From: CAKVON01 sp902475665
GTDB lineage: Bacteria; Actinomycetota; Coriobacteriia; Coriobacteriales; Atopobiaceae
Assembly (NCBI GenBank): GCA_036321795.1
Contig: JAWQCY010000004.1
Span: forward strand, 124,001 to 188,000
Direction of reading: 5' to 3'
DNA length: 64,000 nt
Positions 16,309-24,780 of the stretch are shown piece by piece. Made by a program: the position numbers and the translations under genes. The first letter of the stretch is position 1. Every line of letters begins with the position of its first letter. A model generated the notes under the pieces. The model was not told where the DNA came from. It made no database searches and saw nothing but the letters and a program-made list of their open reading frames with translations.

Positions 16309-17481
16309 ATGTCTGACTCTCACAAGAGGAAAATCGGGCACGGCGCTGCCGGCAGGCATGGCACCGGCAAGCATGTCGCAACGCACGCAGCCAACAACAC
16401 CGGCGCCCATGGCTCCGGCCACCGCACCCTGGCAATCGCCCTCCCGATCGCGGCAGCCCTGGTGGCGCTCGGCATCGCGCTTGTCGCATCCGGCACCGTC
16501 AGCCTCGGTCCAAACGCCGACGGCCCGCTTGCCTCCTCCCTCTGGCAGGCCATCTCGAAGCAGGCCGCGACCCACTCCTCAAGCGCCATCGACGTCGCCA
16601 AGGCAGGCGCCGACGCGGCGAAGGCCGTGGCCGAGAACGCCCCCGCCGACGACAGGACTCCCCTCGAGACTGGGGACAAGGCCAAAGTCGTCAAGACCAA
16701 GACCTCCCAGGGCGTCCAGCTCAACGCCCCGGAGGGCTTCGACAAGACTCCCACCTGCGAGAACCTCGACACCGCGGTCAAGACCTTCCGCGATAAGGGC
16801 TATAACCTGGGCTTCGTCATGATCGACCTCAAGACGGGCCGCAGCGCCACCTACGACGCCGACAGGAAGCTCTACCCCGCCAGCTGCGTCAAGGCCATCT
16901 ACTGCACCGCGATCGCGGAGGCCAACGAAGGCTTCGGCGGCAGCGCCTCGACCGCCCAGGACTGCATCGTCAACTCGAGCAACGACGCGTACCACTCCCT
17001 CATCTCCAGCTATGGCCTGCCCACCTATGCCTCCTGGCTCGAGGCCCACGGTGCGAAGGAGGCGGGCAGCGTGGCATACGTCCACTTCTATCCCGACATG
17101 ACCGCCAACGAGCTGGCCAACTCCTGGCGTGGCATCTACGACTTCTGCAAGTCGGACAAGCCGGGCGCATCCCAGCTTGCCAAGTGGCTCGGCAGCAGCA
17201 ACCACACCCCCCTGGGTGGCCTGCTGCGCCCGGGCGGAACCAAGGTCTGGGCCAAGCCCGGTTGGTACCCGGCGGACGGGTCGGGCAAGGTGGCGACCAA
17301 CGACGCGGGAATCGTGTTCTCGGATTGCGGCAACTACCTGTGCGTCGTCATGTCCGACGCCAGCGAGGACTTCGACTCGCTCTTCCCGGTCATCGACGCC
17401 ATCAACGCCGCCCATGGCAAGATGTGCGGCGGGCATTCGGCCCCGCTGCTCACCGACCAGACGAAGCTCCCCGGCGTGTAG
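16309..17481 (+). CDS. Secreted serine hydrolase of the class A beta-lactamase/PBP fold
   Basis: A His/Gly-rich cytoplasmic head (1-40) precedes one transmembrane anchor (about 43-66) and a linker. The outer domain (about 145-390) has PASCVKAIYCTAIAEA with the SxxK nucleophile (S-C-V-K), IVNSSNDAY in the place of SDN, and VWAKPGWYP in the place of KTG. This arrangement fits the beta-lactamase2 family; it may act on peptidoglycan peptides rather than antibiotics. Four or more Cys residues in the outer domain could form disulfides. The start is chosen at 16309 because AGAAGGA lies 8 bases upstream (a GAGAAGGAC motif copy, 16294-16302). Confidence 0.75.
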   Translation: MSDSHKRKIGHGAAGRHGTGKHVATHAANNTGAHGSGHRTLAIALPIAAALVALGIALVASGTVSLGPNADGPLASSLWQAISKQAATHSSSAIDVAKAGADAAKAVAENAPADDRTPLETGDKAKVVKTKTSQGVQLNAPEGFDKTPTCENLDTAVKTFRDKGYNLGFVMIDLKTGRSATYDADRKLYPASCVKAIYCTAIAEANEGFGGSASTAQDCIVNSSNDAYHSLISSYGLPTYASWLEAHGAKEAGSVAYVHFYPDMTANELANSWRGIYDFCKSDKPGASQLAKWLGSSNHTPLGGLLRPGGTKVWAKPGWYPADGSGKVATNDAGIVFSDCGNYLCVVMSDASEDFDSLFPVIDAINAAHGKMCGGHSAPLLTDQTKLPGV

Positions 17482-17541
17482 CGCCGCCTTCAACCCCGGG
17501 CATTCGCCGTAAGGGAGCCTTCGCCAACCATACCCGCCAAC

Positions 17542-17584
17542 AAAAAAGCCGGGCCTCGCCGATTCGGCGGGCCCGGCCTTTTTT
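17542..17584. terminator. Strong bidirectional intrinsic terminator
   Basis: AAAAAAGCCGGGCC (from 17542) pairs with GGCCCGGCCTTTTTT (to 17584) around a loop. U-runs exist in both directions, so it can end the hydrolase transcript (+) and the small RNA (-). Confidence 0.9.
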
Positions 17585-17716
17585 GCCCATGGGGGCATAG
17601 GGAGGGAGGTTGACGCGATCGGCCGTCATCGACCACGTCGCAACGTGAGAGAGCGCGGTCGCCCGGAAGGACGGTCAATGTCCGAACGACCGCTGGAGGA
17701 AGGGAATACTCTCTGA
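17542..17716 (-). ncRNA. Candidate LacI-controlled small RNA (about 170 bases)
   Basis: A promoter-operator at 17722-17748 fires on the minus strand into a 130-base stretch without a gene, which ends at the strong terminator 17584-17542. The predicted RNA has stem GCGGTCG/CGACCGC (17693-17655), hairpin CACGT-TGCG-ACGTG (17647-17634) and the terminator hairpin. Single-stranded segments hold CCCTTCCTCC and CCTCCCTCCC, which resemble the C/U-rich anti-Shine-Dalgarno loops of Gram-positive regulatory RNAs. The promoter matches that of phosphoketolase (24565-24591) in sequence and spacing. No start codon with a ribosome site was found inside. Confidence 0.5.
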
Positions 17717-17721
17717 CTCGC

Positions 17722-17748
17722 ACTATAGGCGCTAAACCGTTTTATCAA
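17722..17748 (-). promoter_or_regulatory. Promoter with LacI-type operator for the small RNA
   Basis: On the minus strand: -35 TTGATA (17748-17743), 15-base spacer, -10 TATAGT (17727-17722). The operator GATAAAACGGTTTAGC lies between and over the -35, one base off the perfect palindrome at the phosphoketolase promoter. Confidence 0.6.
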
Positions 17749-17823
17749 CCAACAGCGTCGGTAATTGGTAGTATTTCTCAGGCGAGTTGTCTACAAACGT
17801 CAGCTCAACGGACAAAACCTGCC

Positions 17824-17836
17824 GAGAAGTGCCGCG
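17824..17836 (+). repeat. Intergenic GAGAAGTGC motif copy
   Basis: ACCTGCCGAGAAGTGCCGCG spans 17816-17835 in the gap between the small RNA promoter and the gene at 17894. It is a full-length match to the TGC form. Confidence 0.6.
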
Positions 17837-17893
17837 AGGACCCCATCGCACCGGCACCACGGGTACCAGCCGACCCACAAACAAATCCCCAAC

Positions 17894-18469
17894 TTACTCC
17901 TTGACGGGGACGTGGGCGCGCGCCAGGCGCTTGGCCTGCTTTTTGCTCATCGGCTTAGGCTCGGGCGGGAACATCTCCTGCTCCCTGCGAACGCGCGCCT
18001 GCACGCGCAGGTTATCCGGATGCAGGCGGTTCTCGGTGTCCAAAAGGTACGTGTAGACGTCCCGAGCATCATTGCCCTGCTCGTCGTGCATGTCCGCGCA
18101 CGAGAGGAAGAAGCGGCCGCCCGCGACCCCTCCCCCATTGATGCGAACATACTGCTTGAGGCCCTGAGGCGTCTCGCGGACGCTGATGGTTCGAATCGAT
18201 TCCGCGGGGTAGGAGTCGACCCTGCCAAACGACTCGAGGGTCAGATCGCTTCCGTCAAACGTGACGACGCGCGGGTAGGCGTGCGTCAGAAACGAGTTGA
18301 CCACGGAGTACGCGCACACGATGAACAGCAACGCCATAAGCGGACGTAGGACGCCGACAATCAGCAGGACCATCGAGATCGCAAGAACGACGACCGAGAC
18401 GTACGTCGGCAGAAGCACGTCGATGGCGTAACGGCGCCTGTCATATGTATAGGTGACAACGGGCTGCAT
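17894..18469 (-). CDS. Two-helix membrane protein with PH-like cytoplasmic domain, unknown function
   Basis: Two adjoining transmembrane helices (about 17-60) are followed by a domain of short beta strands (VTFDGSDLTLESFGRVDSYP, then IRTISVRETPQGLKQYVRI) that resembles bacterial PH/YcxB-like domains. The end is basic (MSKKQAKRLARAHV). It lies between the small RNA region and gatC with no clear functional link. Confidence 0.55.
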   Translation of the reverse strand: MQPVVTYTYDRRRYAIDVLLPTYVSVVVLAISMVLLIVGVLRPLMALLFIVCAYSVVNSFLTHAYPRVVTFDGSDLTLESFGRVDSYPAESIRTISVRETPQGLKQYVRINGGGVAGGRFFLSCADMHDEQGNDARDVYTYLLDTENRLHPDNLRVQARVRREQEMFPPEPKPMSKKQAKRLARAHVPVKE

Positions 18470-18589
18470 TCGCGGCCCCCCATTCGCAATTCCAAGCGGG
18501 GCCCGCCAACCAATCGGTCGACGGACCCCGCGGGTGACACTTCTAACTCAGGTCACGCTCCCCATGCGGGAACCATGCCCCAAGGCAGG

Positions 18590-20028
18590 CTAGGCCTGCG
18601 TGCTGCCAGCCTCGGCGGCGGCGTGGAACTCAGCGGCCTCGCGAACGATACGCTTGCGGTTCCACATGGCCATGGCGCCGGCGATGACGACGGTGACGAC
18701 CAGGCCGACCCACGGGTTGATCGTGGAGAGAAGGACGAAGATGCCGGACAGCGGGCTGCCGCCGTCAGACAGGACGGTGATCAGCGAGGAACCAGCGACG
18801 CCGGTCTCGCCCACGGCGCTGGCGATGTTGAAGCCGGCCTCGGTCGCAGACTGCGTGATGAGCGGAGCGAGGGCGGACGAGATCAGCAGGCCGATGACGA
18901 CCGAGATCAGGCCGATGATCAGGCCACGGAAGCCGTTGCCGCGGCAGATGGGCACCGCGACGGCCAGCATGTAGGTGCCGGCGGTCAGGTCGACGAACGG
19001 CAGGGTCTGGTTGCCAAGGGGCTGGAGCACGACGGCAAACAGGACCATCAGCGGGATGCAGATCAGGGCCAGCGACAGGGTCACGGGGTGGCCGACGGCG
19101 ATGGCGGAGTCAAGGCCGATCCAAATCTGGCCGTGGTTCTTGACCTTGGCCTGGATGAAGTTGGAGGCAGCCTCGGAGACGGGCATCAGGCCCTCCATCA
19201 GCAGGGAGGCCATGCGCGGGATGAGGACCAGGACGGCACCGAGGGTGACGCCGATGGTCAGGACCTTGGTGATGGAACCGGCGACGTCGGCGACGTCGAA
19301 GTAAGCGACCATGCCGATGACCAGGCCGATGATGGTGCCGATGAAAAGGGGCTCGCCAAAGACGCCGAACTTCTTCTGCATGGACTCGACGTCGATGTCG
19401 ATGTCACGGACGCCGGGGATCTTGTCCAGGACCCAGTTGATACCCATGGCGACGGGGGCATAGGCGAGCGAGAAGCCCTGCGAGATCGAGACGCCGGGCA
19501 TGTGCAGGGCCTCCTGCACGTCCTTGGCGGTGGCGTCGGCGAGGACCAGCAGGATGACCTCGTCGATGATCGCGGCGGCAAAGCCAAGCGTCAGGTTACC
19601 GGTGACGTTGGCGACGAGCGAACCGACGAAGGCGTAGTGCCAGTAGTTCCAGATGTCGACGTTGACGGTCTGGGTGAAGTTCGCCAGGACCAGAATCACG
19701 TTGACGACGAGGGCCAGCGGGATGATGACCAGGCCGACGGCAGTGCCCAGGGCGATGGCGGCACCGGCGGGCCAGCCCACGTCGATGACGTTGAGCTGCA
19801 GACCGAAGCGGTGGATCATCTCCTGGACGGCGGGGCCGATGGAGGTGCCGAAGCACGAGTTGATGACCAGGTTCAGGCCAATGAAGCCGACACCGACCAT
19901 CAGGCCAGCCTTCAGGCTCTTGCCGAAGCCGGCACCGAGCACGCAGCCGATGATGGTAAGGACGATCGGCATCATGACGGAGACGCCGAGGCCTGCAGGA
20001 ATCCAAAGAATGCGATAACTGCGTCCAT
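18590..20028 (-). CDS. gatC: PTS system galactitol-type IIC component, with apparent frameshift near its N-terminus
   Basis: The 461 residues from the ATG at 19975 form a polytopic PTS EIIC of the galactitol (GatC/SgcC) family, with INSCFGTSIGPAVQEMIHR, NYWHYAFVGSLVA and GLDSAIAVGHP. That ATG has no ribosome site. A better start at 20028 (GGAAGG 6 bases upstream) encodes MDAVIAFFGFLQ, the usual N-terminus, but runs into TGA after 18 codons. The missing residues GLGVSV lie in the next frame directly before MMPIV. One G after CAG (near 19993) seems to be lost. Either this is a sequencing error or the transporter is broken. It follows gatB with 86 bases between. Confidence 0.8.
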
Positions 20029-20114
20029 TTCAACCTTCCTTCCAAATCGAATCATGCGCGGCGCCCCATGCGCCACGCGCCATTCCCAAATCAGATGTGC
20101 CTGTTGGCAGCCGA

Positions 20115-20393
20115 CTACTTGACGGCAGCAAGAATGTCCTGCTCGGCCTGGGCCTTGCCCACGGTCGTCAGGAACGGGACGCCGGAGACCACGGGGCAGG
20201 GAATGCCCGCGGGGGCGGCGGCGGTGCAGACGAGAAGCGCCGCACCGTCGCACTGGCTCGGAGCCTCAGCGATGGAGCACTTGGTGATCTCGTAGTCGTT
20301 GACGCCGTTGCTGTCGAGAAGGTCCTTGACCTTGGCGGCGACGACGGTGGACGTGGCGATGCCCGAACCGCAGGCGACGACGATCTTCTTCAT
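20115..20393 (-). CDS. gatB: PTS system galactitol-type IIB component
   Basis: A 92-residue EIIB of the galactitol family with the phosphorylation loop VVACGSGIATST (phosphocysteine Cys9). It passes phosphate from IIA to the sugar bound by IIC. The ATG at 20393 is chosen over one at 20411 because GGGAGGA lies 6-12 bases upstream. No IIA gene is in the window. The operator at 20425-20448 lies just upstream. C-terminal half: TAAAPAGIPCPVVSGVPF. Confidence 0.9.
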   Translation of the reverse strand: MKKIVVACGSGIATSTVVAAKVKDLLDSNGVNDYEITKCSIAEAPSQCDGAALLVCTAAAPAGIPCPVVSGVPFLTTVGKAQAEQDILAAVK

Positions 20394-20424
20394 TTGGTTT
20401 CCTCCCACCATTGTGAAGCGGTGT

Positions 20425-20448
20425 GGTAAATCGCTTTATCGACTTACC
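20425..20448 (-). promoter_or_regulatory. LacI-type operator before gatB
   Basis: A 24-bp imperfect palindrome: GGTAAATCGC and its partner TCGACTTACC flank TTTA. It lies 32 bases upstream of the gatB start and is shared with the divergent LacI gene at 20712. TACACT and TTTACA boxes lie just upstream (about 20461-20475). Confidence 0.6.
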
Positions 20449-20504
20449 ATTTTCCTCTGGTACAGTGTAAAACAATATTAGTTAACGTTCAATTAGACTA
20501 TTCA

Positions 20505-20549
20505 CTATGTTTACTATTCTTTCGATGCTATGTTTACTATTCGTTCGAT
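20505..20549. repeat. Tandem 22-bp direct repeats in AT-rich control region
   Basis: CTATGTTTACTATTCTTTCG followed by AT (20505-20526) and CTATGTTTACTATTCGTTCG followed by AT (20528-20549) differ in one base, with a 23-base period. They lie in an unusually AT-rich 260-bp gap between gatB and the LacI gene and may be activator or repressor sites. A spaced inverted pair TTAGGC/GCCTAA lies at about 20596-20637, and GTTTAGTAAAC at about 20674. Confidence 0.65.
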
Positions 20550-20711
20550 ATCTTTGGCCAGGTAAATGACCATATTTTGATTGCCCATCGTTAAATTAGG
20601 CAAAAAACAGCAAGATAGTGTGCCTAACCATTCGTCCGAACTGGGTAAATATGCTCAGCAACAGCCAAATGATGTTTAGTAAACTGATTTCACGCAGCAA
20701 GATATAACGAA

Positions 20712-21773
20712 ATGAGCGCGAAGTCTGGCGAGAAGAAGCAGCGAGCAGGCGAGGTACCAGTGGGCAACAGGGTCAGCATCCGAGACATCGCGGCCGAGAC
20801 GGGATACTCCGCGGCCACGGTCTCAAACGTCCTCAACAACAAGGGAAACGTTGGGGCAAAGGCAACCCAGGCAATCCTGGACGCCATCGACCGCATGGGC
20901 TATCGCCGTCGTGGCGGCATCGACCACATCACGTTCGTCGTGGCACGACGCAACGGCAAGGCGGTCGACAGCCGGCCGTTCCATCCCGCCGTCATCGAGG
21001 GGCTCGAGGCAGCCGCACGCAAAGCCTCGCTTAGGGTCTCCCTGTCCATCCTCAACCTCGACGACAACACCAACCTACGGCGCCAGATAAACGAGCTGCG
21101 TCAGGACCCGCACGGCTCCCTCGTGGTCCTTGCCACCGAGATGACGACCGACGACGACTATGCCCTGTTCGACGGCTGCGAGTGTCCCCTGGTGTTCGTC
21201 GACGGCTGGAGCGAGAGGCTCCCCTTCGACACCATCTCGATCGCAAACGAGTCCGCTGCCTACAGGGCGGCGACCCACCTGGTCGCTTGCGGCCACCAGC
21301 ATATCGGCTACATAGGACTCGACTTCAGAATCAGGAACTTCCCCCTGCGTGAGCGTGGCTTCAACCGGGCGTTGCATGACGTCGACCTTGAGCTCCGCGA
21401 CGAGGACAGGCTCCTCGTAGACCCAAACCCCACCCTGGCAGCAGAGCAGATCTCCGATTGGGCCAAGGCCTCCAAGGACCTGCCAACCGCCATCTTCTGC
21501 GACAACGACACCATCGCGGCCGCGGCGGTGCGTGGCCTCAGCGATGTGTCGGTCTCGGTTCCCGGTGACGTCTCCGTCATCGGCTTCGACGACCAGGACG
21601 TCTGCAGGCTGATAACGCCGCAGCTCACGACCATGCGCGTCCCAAAGCAGCTCATGGGCAGGCTGGCGGTGGAATCCATAAGGCACCAGATCGACGAGGG
21701 TCCCGGGCACGAGCCGATTGCCGCCCAGGTCCACGCGTCGCTACTGGAGAGGGAGAGCGTCCGCAAGATCTGA
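20712..21773 (+). CDS. LacI family transcriptional regulator (adjacent to galactitol PTS)
   Basis: 353 residues. The DNA-binding head is VSIRDIAAETGYSAATVSNVLNN (helix-turn-helix plus hinge), followed by a sugar-binding domain ending in VSVIGFDDQDVCRLITPQLTTMRVP. The ATG at 20712 has only a weak ribosome site; the GTG at 20760 is an alternative that would remove a charged 16-residue head. It is divergent from gatB, so it probably controls gatBC through the palindrome at 20425 and itself through GTTTAGTAAAC. A terminator follows. Confidence 0.9.
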   Translation: MSAKSGEKKQRAGEVPVGNRVSIRDIAAETGYSAATVSNVLNNKGNVGAKATQAILDAIDRMGYRRRGGIDHITFVVARRNGKAVDSRPFHPAVIEGLEAAARKASLRVSLSILNLDDNTNLRRQINELRQDPHGSLVVLATEMTTDDDYALFDGCECPLVFVDGWSERLPFDTISIANESAAYRAATHLVACGHQHIGYIGLDFRIRNFPLRERGFNRALHDVDLELRDEDRLLVDPNPTLAAEQISDWAKASKDLPTAIFCDNDTIAAAAVRGLSDVSVSVPGDVSVIGFDDQDVCRLITPQLTTMRVPKQLMGRLAVESIRHQIDEGPGHEPIAAQVHASLLERESVRKI

Positions 21774-21817
21774 CCCCGCCCGCACGATCCTGCCAGATCA
21801 AACAAACACGTTCGCAC

Positions 21818-21862
21818 AAAAACGGGACGGACCCGCACGTATTGGCGGGTCCGTCCCGTTTT
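21818..21862. terminator. Bidirectional intrinsic terminator
   Basis: AAAACGGGACGGACCCGC pairs with GCGGGTCCGTCCCGTTTT around a 9-base loop; A- and T-runs on both sides. It separates the convergent LacI (+) and phosphoketolase (-) genes. Confidence 0.9.
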
Positions 21863-21980
21863 CCCGTGGGTGACGAGAAGGAAGACGCAGTCGGTCCGTT
21901 GCCTCCGACTAAGTCACGAATTGGGAGGGCGGGCGGCCACCCCGACATGCGGTCGGTGCCAGGGTAGCCGCAGAGGGGTT

Positions 21981-24491
21981 CTACTCGTTGTCGCCGGCGG
22001 TCATCTGGGTGGCGGAGAGCTCACCCTCGGTGGCAGCGGCGGCATCCGGCCAGACCCAGCCGGTGAACTCGGGCACGTCGAAGCCCTCGTCCACGGCGAA
22101 CTGGAAGGCGTCCTGGCGGAACTGCTCCCACTCGGCGATCTTGTCGGCGTACTTCTCGGCATCGATGATGCGGAGAGCGTCGGCAGCGAGAGCCCAACGA
22201 TCCATGTTGTTGAGGCGCAGCATGTCGAACGGCGTGGTCGTGGAGCCCTTCTCCTCGTAGCCGTGGACGTGCCAGGCATCGTGGCCCGGACGATCCCAGA
22301 CGAGGCGACGGATGGTGCCGGCGTAGGCATGGAAGGCGAACAGGACGGGCTTCTCGCCAGCGCCGAAGAGCTCGGCGAACTCCTCGTCGGAGATGGCGAG
22401 GTCGTTCTCAGAGGCGTTCTGGATCTTCAGGAGGTCGACGACGTTGACGAACTTGGCCTTGACACCCTCGCCCTTGAGCATGTCGAGGGCGGCGAGGGCC
22501 TCGAGGGTCGGCACGTCGCCGCAGGTGCCGAGGACGATGTCCGCGTCGGCGAGGGACTCGGCGGAGCTGGCCCACTTCCACTCGGCGACGCCCTTCTCGA
22601 GCTCGGCCTTGGCCTCGTCGACCGTCAGGAAGGTCGGGGCGGGCTGCTTGCCGCAGAAGATGGCGTTCACGCAGTTCGTGGACTGGTAGCAACGCTCGGC
22701 AACGGCCAGGGCCATGTTGGCGTCGCAGGGGTAGTAGGCGTTGACGACGTGGGTGTCGTTGGCCTTGTTGAGCAGCACGTCGACGAAGCCCGGATCCTGG
22801 TGGGAGAAGCCGTTGTGGTCCTGACGCCAGACGTGGCTGGAGAGCAGGATGTTGAGGCCGGCGATGGGCTTGCGCCAGGGGATCTCGCGGACGGTGGCCT
22901 CGAGCCACTTGCAGTGCTGGTTCACCATGGAGTCGACGACGTGGATGAAGGACTCGTAGGAGCTCCAGACGCCGTGACGGCCGGTGAGGACGTAAGCCTC
23001 GAGGAAGCCCTCGCACTGGTGCTCCGAGAGCTGCTCGACGACCTTGCCGCGCGGGCAGAGCAGCTGGTCGTTGTCGGCGTCGGCGTAGTAGCCGCCCTCC
23101 CACTGCTTCGTCGTGTACTTGTAGGCGTCCTGCAGGCGGTTGGACGCGGTCTCGTCCGGGCCGAAGATGCGGAAGTTGTCGGGGTTGCCGGCCAGCACGT
23201 CGGCGGTGTAGGCACCGAAGACGCGGGCGGCCTCGGTGGCACCCCAGCCGTGGCCCTTCTGCGCGACGGGGACCTCGTGGGCGTGGACGTCGGGCAGCGC
23301 GAGCTCCTGGCGGACCAGGCCGCCATTGGCGTTGGGGTTGGCGCCGATGCGCAGGTCGCCGGTGGGCATGAAGTCGGTGACCTCGGGGCGGATGGCGCCC
23401 TTCTCGTCAAACAGCTCCTCGGGCTTGTAGGAGCGCAGCCAGCTGCGCAGGACGCGGAAGTGCTCGTGGGTGTCCTTCGCGGAGGCCAGCGGCACCTGGT
23501 GGGCACGCCAGGAGCCCTCGGTCTTCCTGCCGTCGATGTGCTTGGGGCAGGTCCAGCCCTTGGGGGTGCGGAAGACGATCATCGGGTAGATGGGACGGGT
23601 CTCGTCGCCGGCCTCGGCGTGGGCCTTGATGTCGCAGATCTCGTCGAAGACCTCCTCGAGAAGGTCGGCGAAGCGACGGTGAATCGAGGAGTGGGGCTCG
23701 TTGTCGAAGCCCGCGACGAAGAAGTGCGGGTCGTAGCCCATGCCCTCGAAGAACTCGGTGAGCTCCTCGTCGGAGATGCGGGACAGGATGGTCGGGTTGG
23801 CGATCTTGTAGCCGTTGAGGTGCAGGATCGGCAGGACGATGCCGTCGGTCTTGGGGTTGACGAGCTTGTTGGACTGCCAGGAGGTGGCAAGGGGGCCGGT
23901 CTCGGACTCGCCGTCGCCGACGACGGCGACCGCAAGCAGGCTCGGGTTGTCCATCACGGCACCGTAGGCGTGGGACAGGGTGTAGCCGAGCTCGCCGCCC
24001 TCGTGGATGGAGCCGGGGGTCTCGGGCGCGAAGTGGCTGGGGATGCCGCCGGGATAGGAGAACTGGCGGAAGAACTTCTGGAGGCCGGCCTCGTCATCGG
24101 TGATGTCGGGACGGATCTCGCGGTAGGTGCCGTCGAGAAGGGACTGTGCGGTGCCGGCAGGTCCGCCGTGACCCGGACCCATGAGGAAGACGGCATTCTG
24201 CTTGTGGTCGGCGATGAGGCGGTTGACGTGGCCGAACAGGAAGTTGACGCCCGGCGTGGTGCCCCAGTGGCCGACGAGGCGGTGCTTGACGTCAGGACGA
24301 CCGAAGTCGCGGGTCTCGCCGGTCTTCTCGTCAACCCAGTCCTTGCGCATCAGCGGGTTCGAGCGCAGGTAGATCTGGCCGACGGACAGGTAGTTGGCGG
24401 TACGCCAGTACCTCTCGACACCCTCGAGCTCGCTTACGGGGACCTGGTGGTCCAGCTTCTCCCACGGCGTACCGATGACCGGCTGCTCCAT
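21981..24491 (-). CDS. xfp: Xylulose-5-phosphate/fructose-6-phosphate phosphoketolase
   Basis: 836 residues, the normal XFP length. It cleaves xylulose 5-phosphate (and often fructose 6-phosphate) with phosphate to acetyl phosphate plus an aldose phosphate, using thiamine diphosphate. Seen are VERYWRTANYLSVGQIYL, GHWGTTPGVNFLFGHVNRL, the TPP motif VVGDGESETGPLATSW, and FGPDETASNRL. Start ATG at 24491 with AAAGGGAG. It is expressed from a promoter whose spacer and -35 carry a perfect LacI-type operator, and the gene upstream encodes a LacI regulator, so it is likely under carbon-source control. Confidence 0.97.
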   Translation of the reverse strand: MEQPVIGTPWEKLDHQVPVSELEGVERYWRTANYLSVGQIYLRSNPLMRKDWVDEKTGETRDFGRPDVKHRLVGHWGTTPGVNFLFGHVNRLIADHKQNAVFLMGPGHGGPAGTAQSLLDGTYREIRPDITDDEAGLQKFFRQFSYPGGIPSHFAPETPGSIHEGGELGYTLSHAYGAVMDNPSLLAVAVVGDGESETGPLATSWQSNKLVNPKTDGIVLPILHLNGYKIANPTILSRISDEELTEFFEGMGYDPHFFVAGFDNEPHSSIHRRFADLLEEVFDEICDIKAHAEAGDETRPIYPMIVFRTPKGWTCPKHIDGRKTEGSWRAHQVPLASAKDTHEHFRVLRSWLRSYKPEELFDEKGAIRPEVTDFMPTGDLRIGANPNANGGLVRQELALPDVHAHEVPVAQKGHGWGATEAARVFGAYTADVLAGNPDNFRIFGPDETASNRLQDAYKYTTKQWEGGYYADADNDQLLCPRGKVVEQLSEHQCEGFLEAYVLTGRHGVWSSYESFIHVVDSMVNQHCKWLEATVREIPWRKPIAGLNILLSSHVWRQDHNGFSHQDPGFVDVLLNKANDTHVVNAYYPCDANMALAVAERCYQSTNCVNAIFCGKQPAPTFLTVDEAKAELEKGVAEWKWASSAESLADADIVLGTCGDVPTLEALAALDMLKGEGVKAKFVNVVDLLKIQNASENDLAISDEEFAELFGAGEKPVLFAFHAYAGTIRRLVWDRPGHDAWHVHGYEEKGSTTTPFDMLRLNNMDRWALAADALRIIDAEKYADKIAEWEQFRQDAFQFAVDEGFDVPEFTGWVWPDAAAATEGELSATQMTAGDNE

Positions 24492-24564
24492 GTGTGACTC
24501 CCTTTCGTCCGGGCGACGGCCTTGTGGGCGCGCCGCCCCTTTTCGGTTACTCTCTCGATTCGGG

Positions 24565-24591
24565 AGTATAACTGCTAAAACGTTTTATCAA
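24565..24591 (-). promoter_or_regulatory. xfp promoter with perfect LacI-type operator
   Basis: Minus strand: -35 TTGATA (24591-24586), 15-base spacer, -10 TATACT (24570-24565). The operator core TAAAACGTTTTA (24576-24587) is a perfect 12-bp palindrome within GATAAAACGTTTTAGC. The start would be near 24558. Confidence 0.75.
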
Positions 24592-24759
24592 ACAATGAAT
24601 AGCCATAAATTTAAACAACGATTTGCCATCGAGAAGGGCGTGGTCGTGGCGGACGTGCCGCGGGTGCTATGAAACAGTGCCTTGACCTTTGAGTTTTCTG
24701 GTTGGGCAACCTGTCGAACGAGTCTGCGCGCATGGGTGAACGGATGGTCGACGACTTCT

Positions 24760-24776
24760 AAACGTTCACTAAACAA
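24760..24776. promoter_or_regulatory. Second LacI-type half-palindrome 3' of the regulator gene
   Basis: CTAAACGTTCACTAAAC shares AACGTTTAG with the xfp operator on its other strand. Its centre lies about 185 bases from the xfp operator, a spacing that could allow a repressor loop. Confidence 0.4.
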
Positions 24777-24780
24777 GCAA

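Noticed and set aside
17490..17723. A 77-codon minus-strand frame over the small RNA
   Set aside because: It starts inside the -10 box and reads through the terminator hairpin; no ribosome site and no domain.
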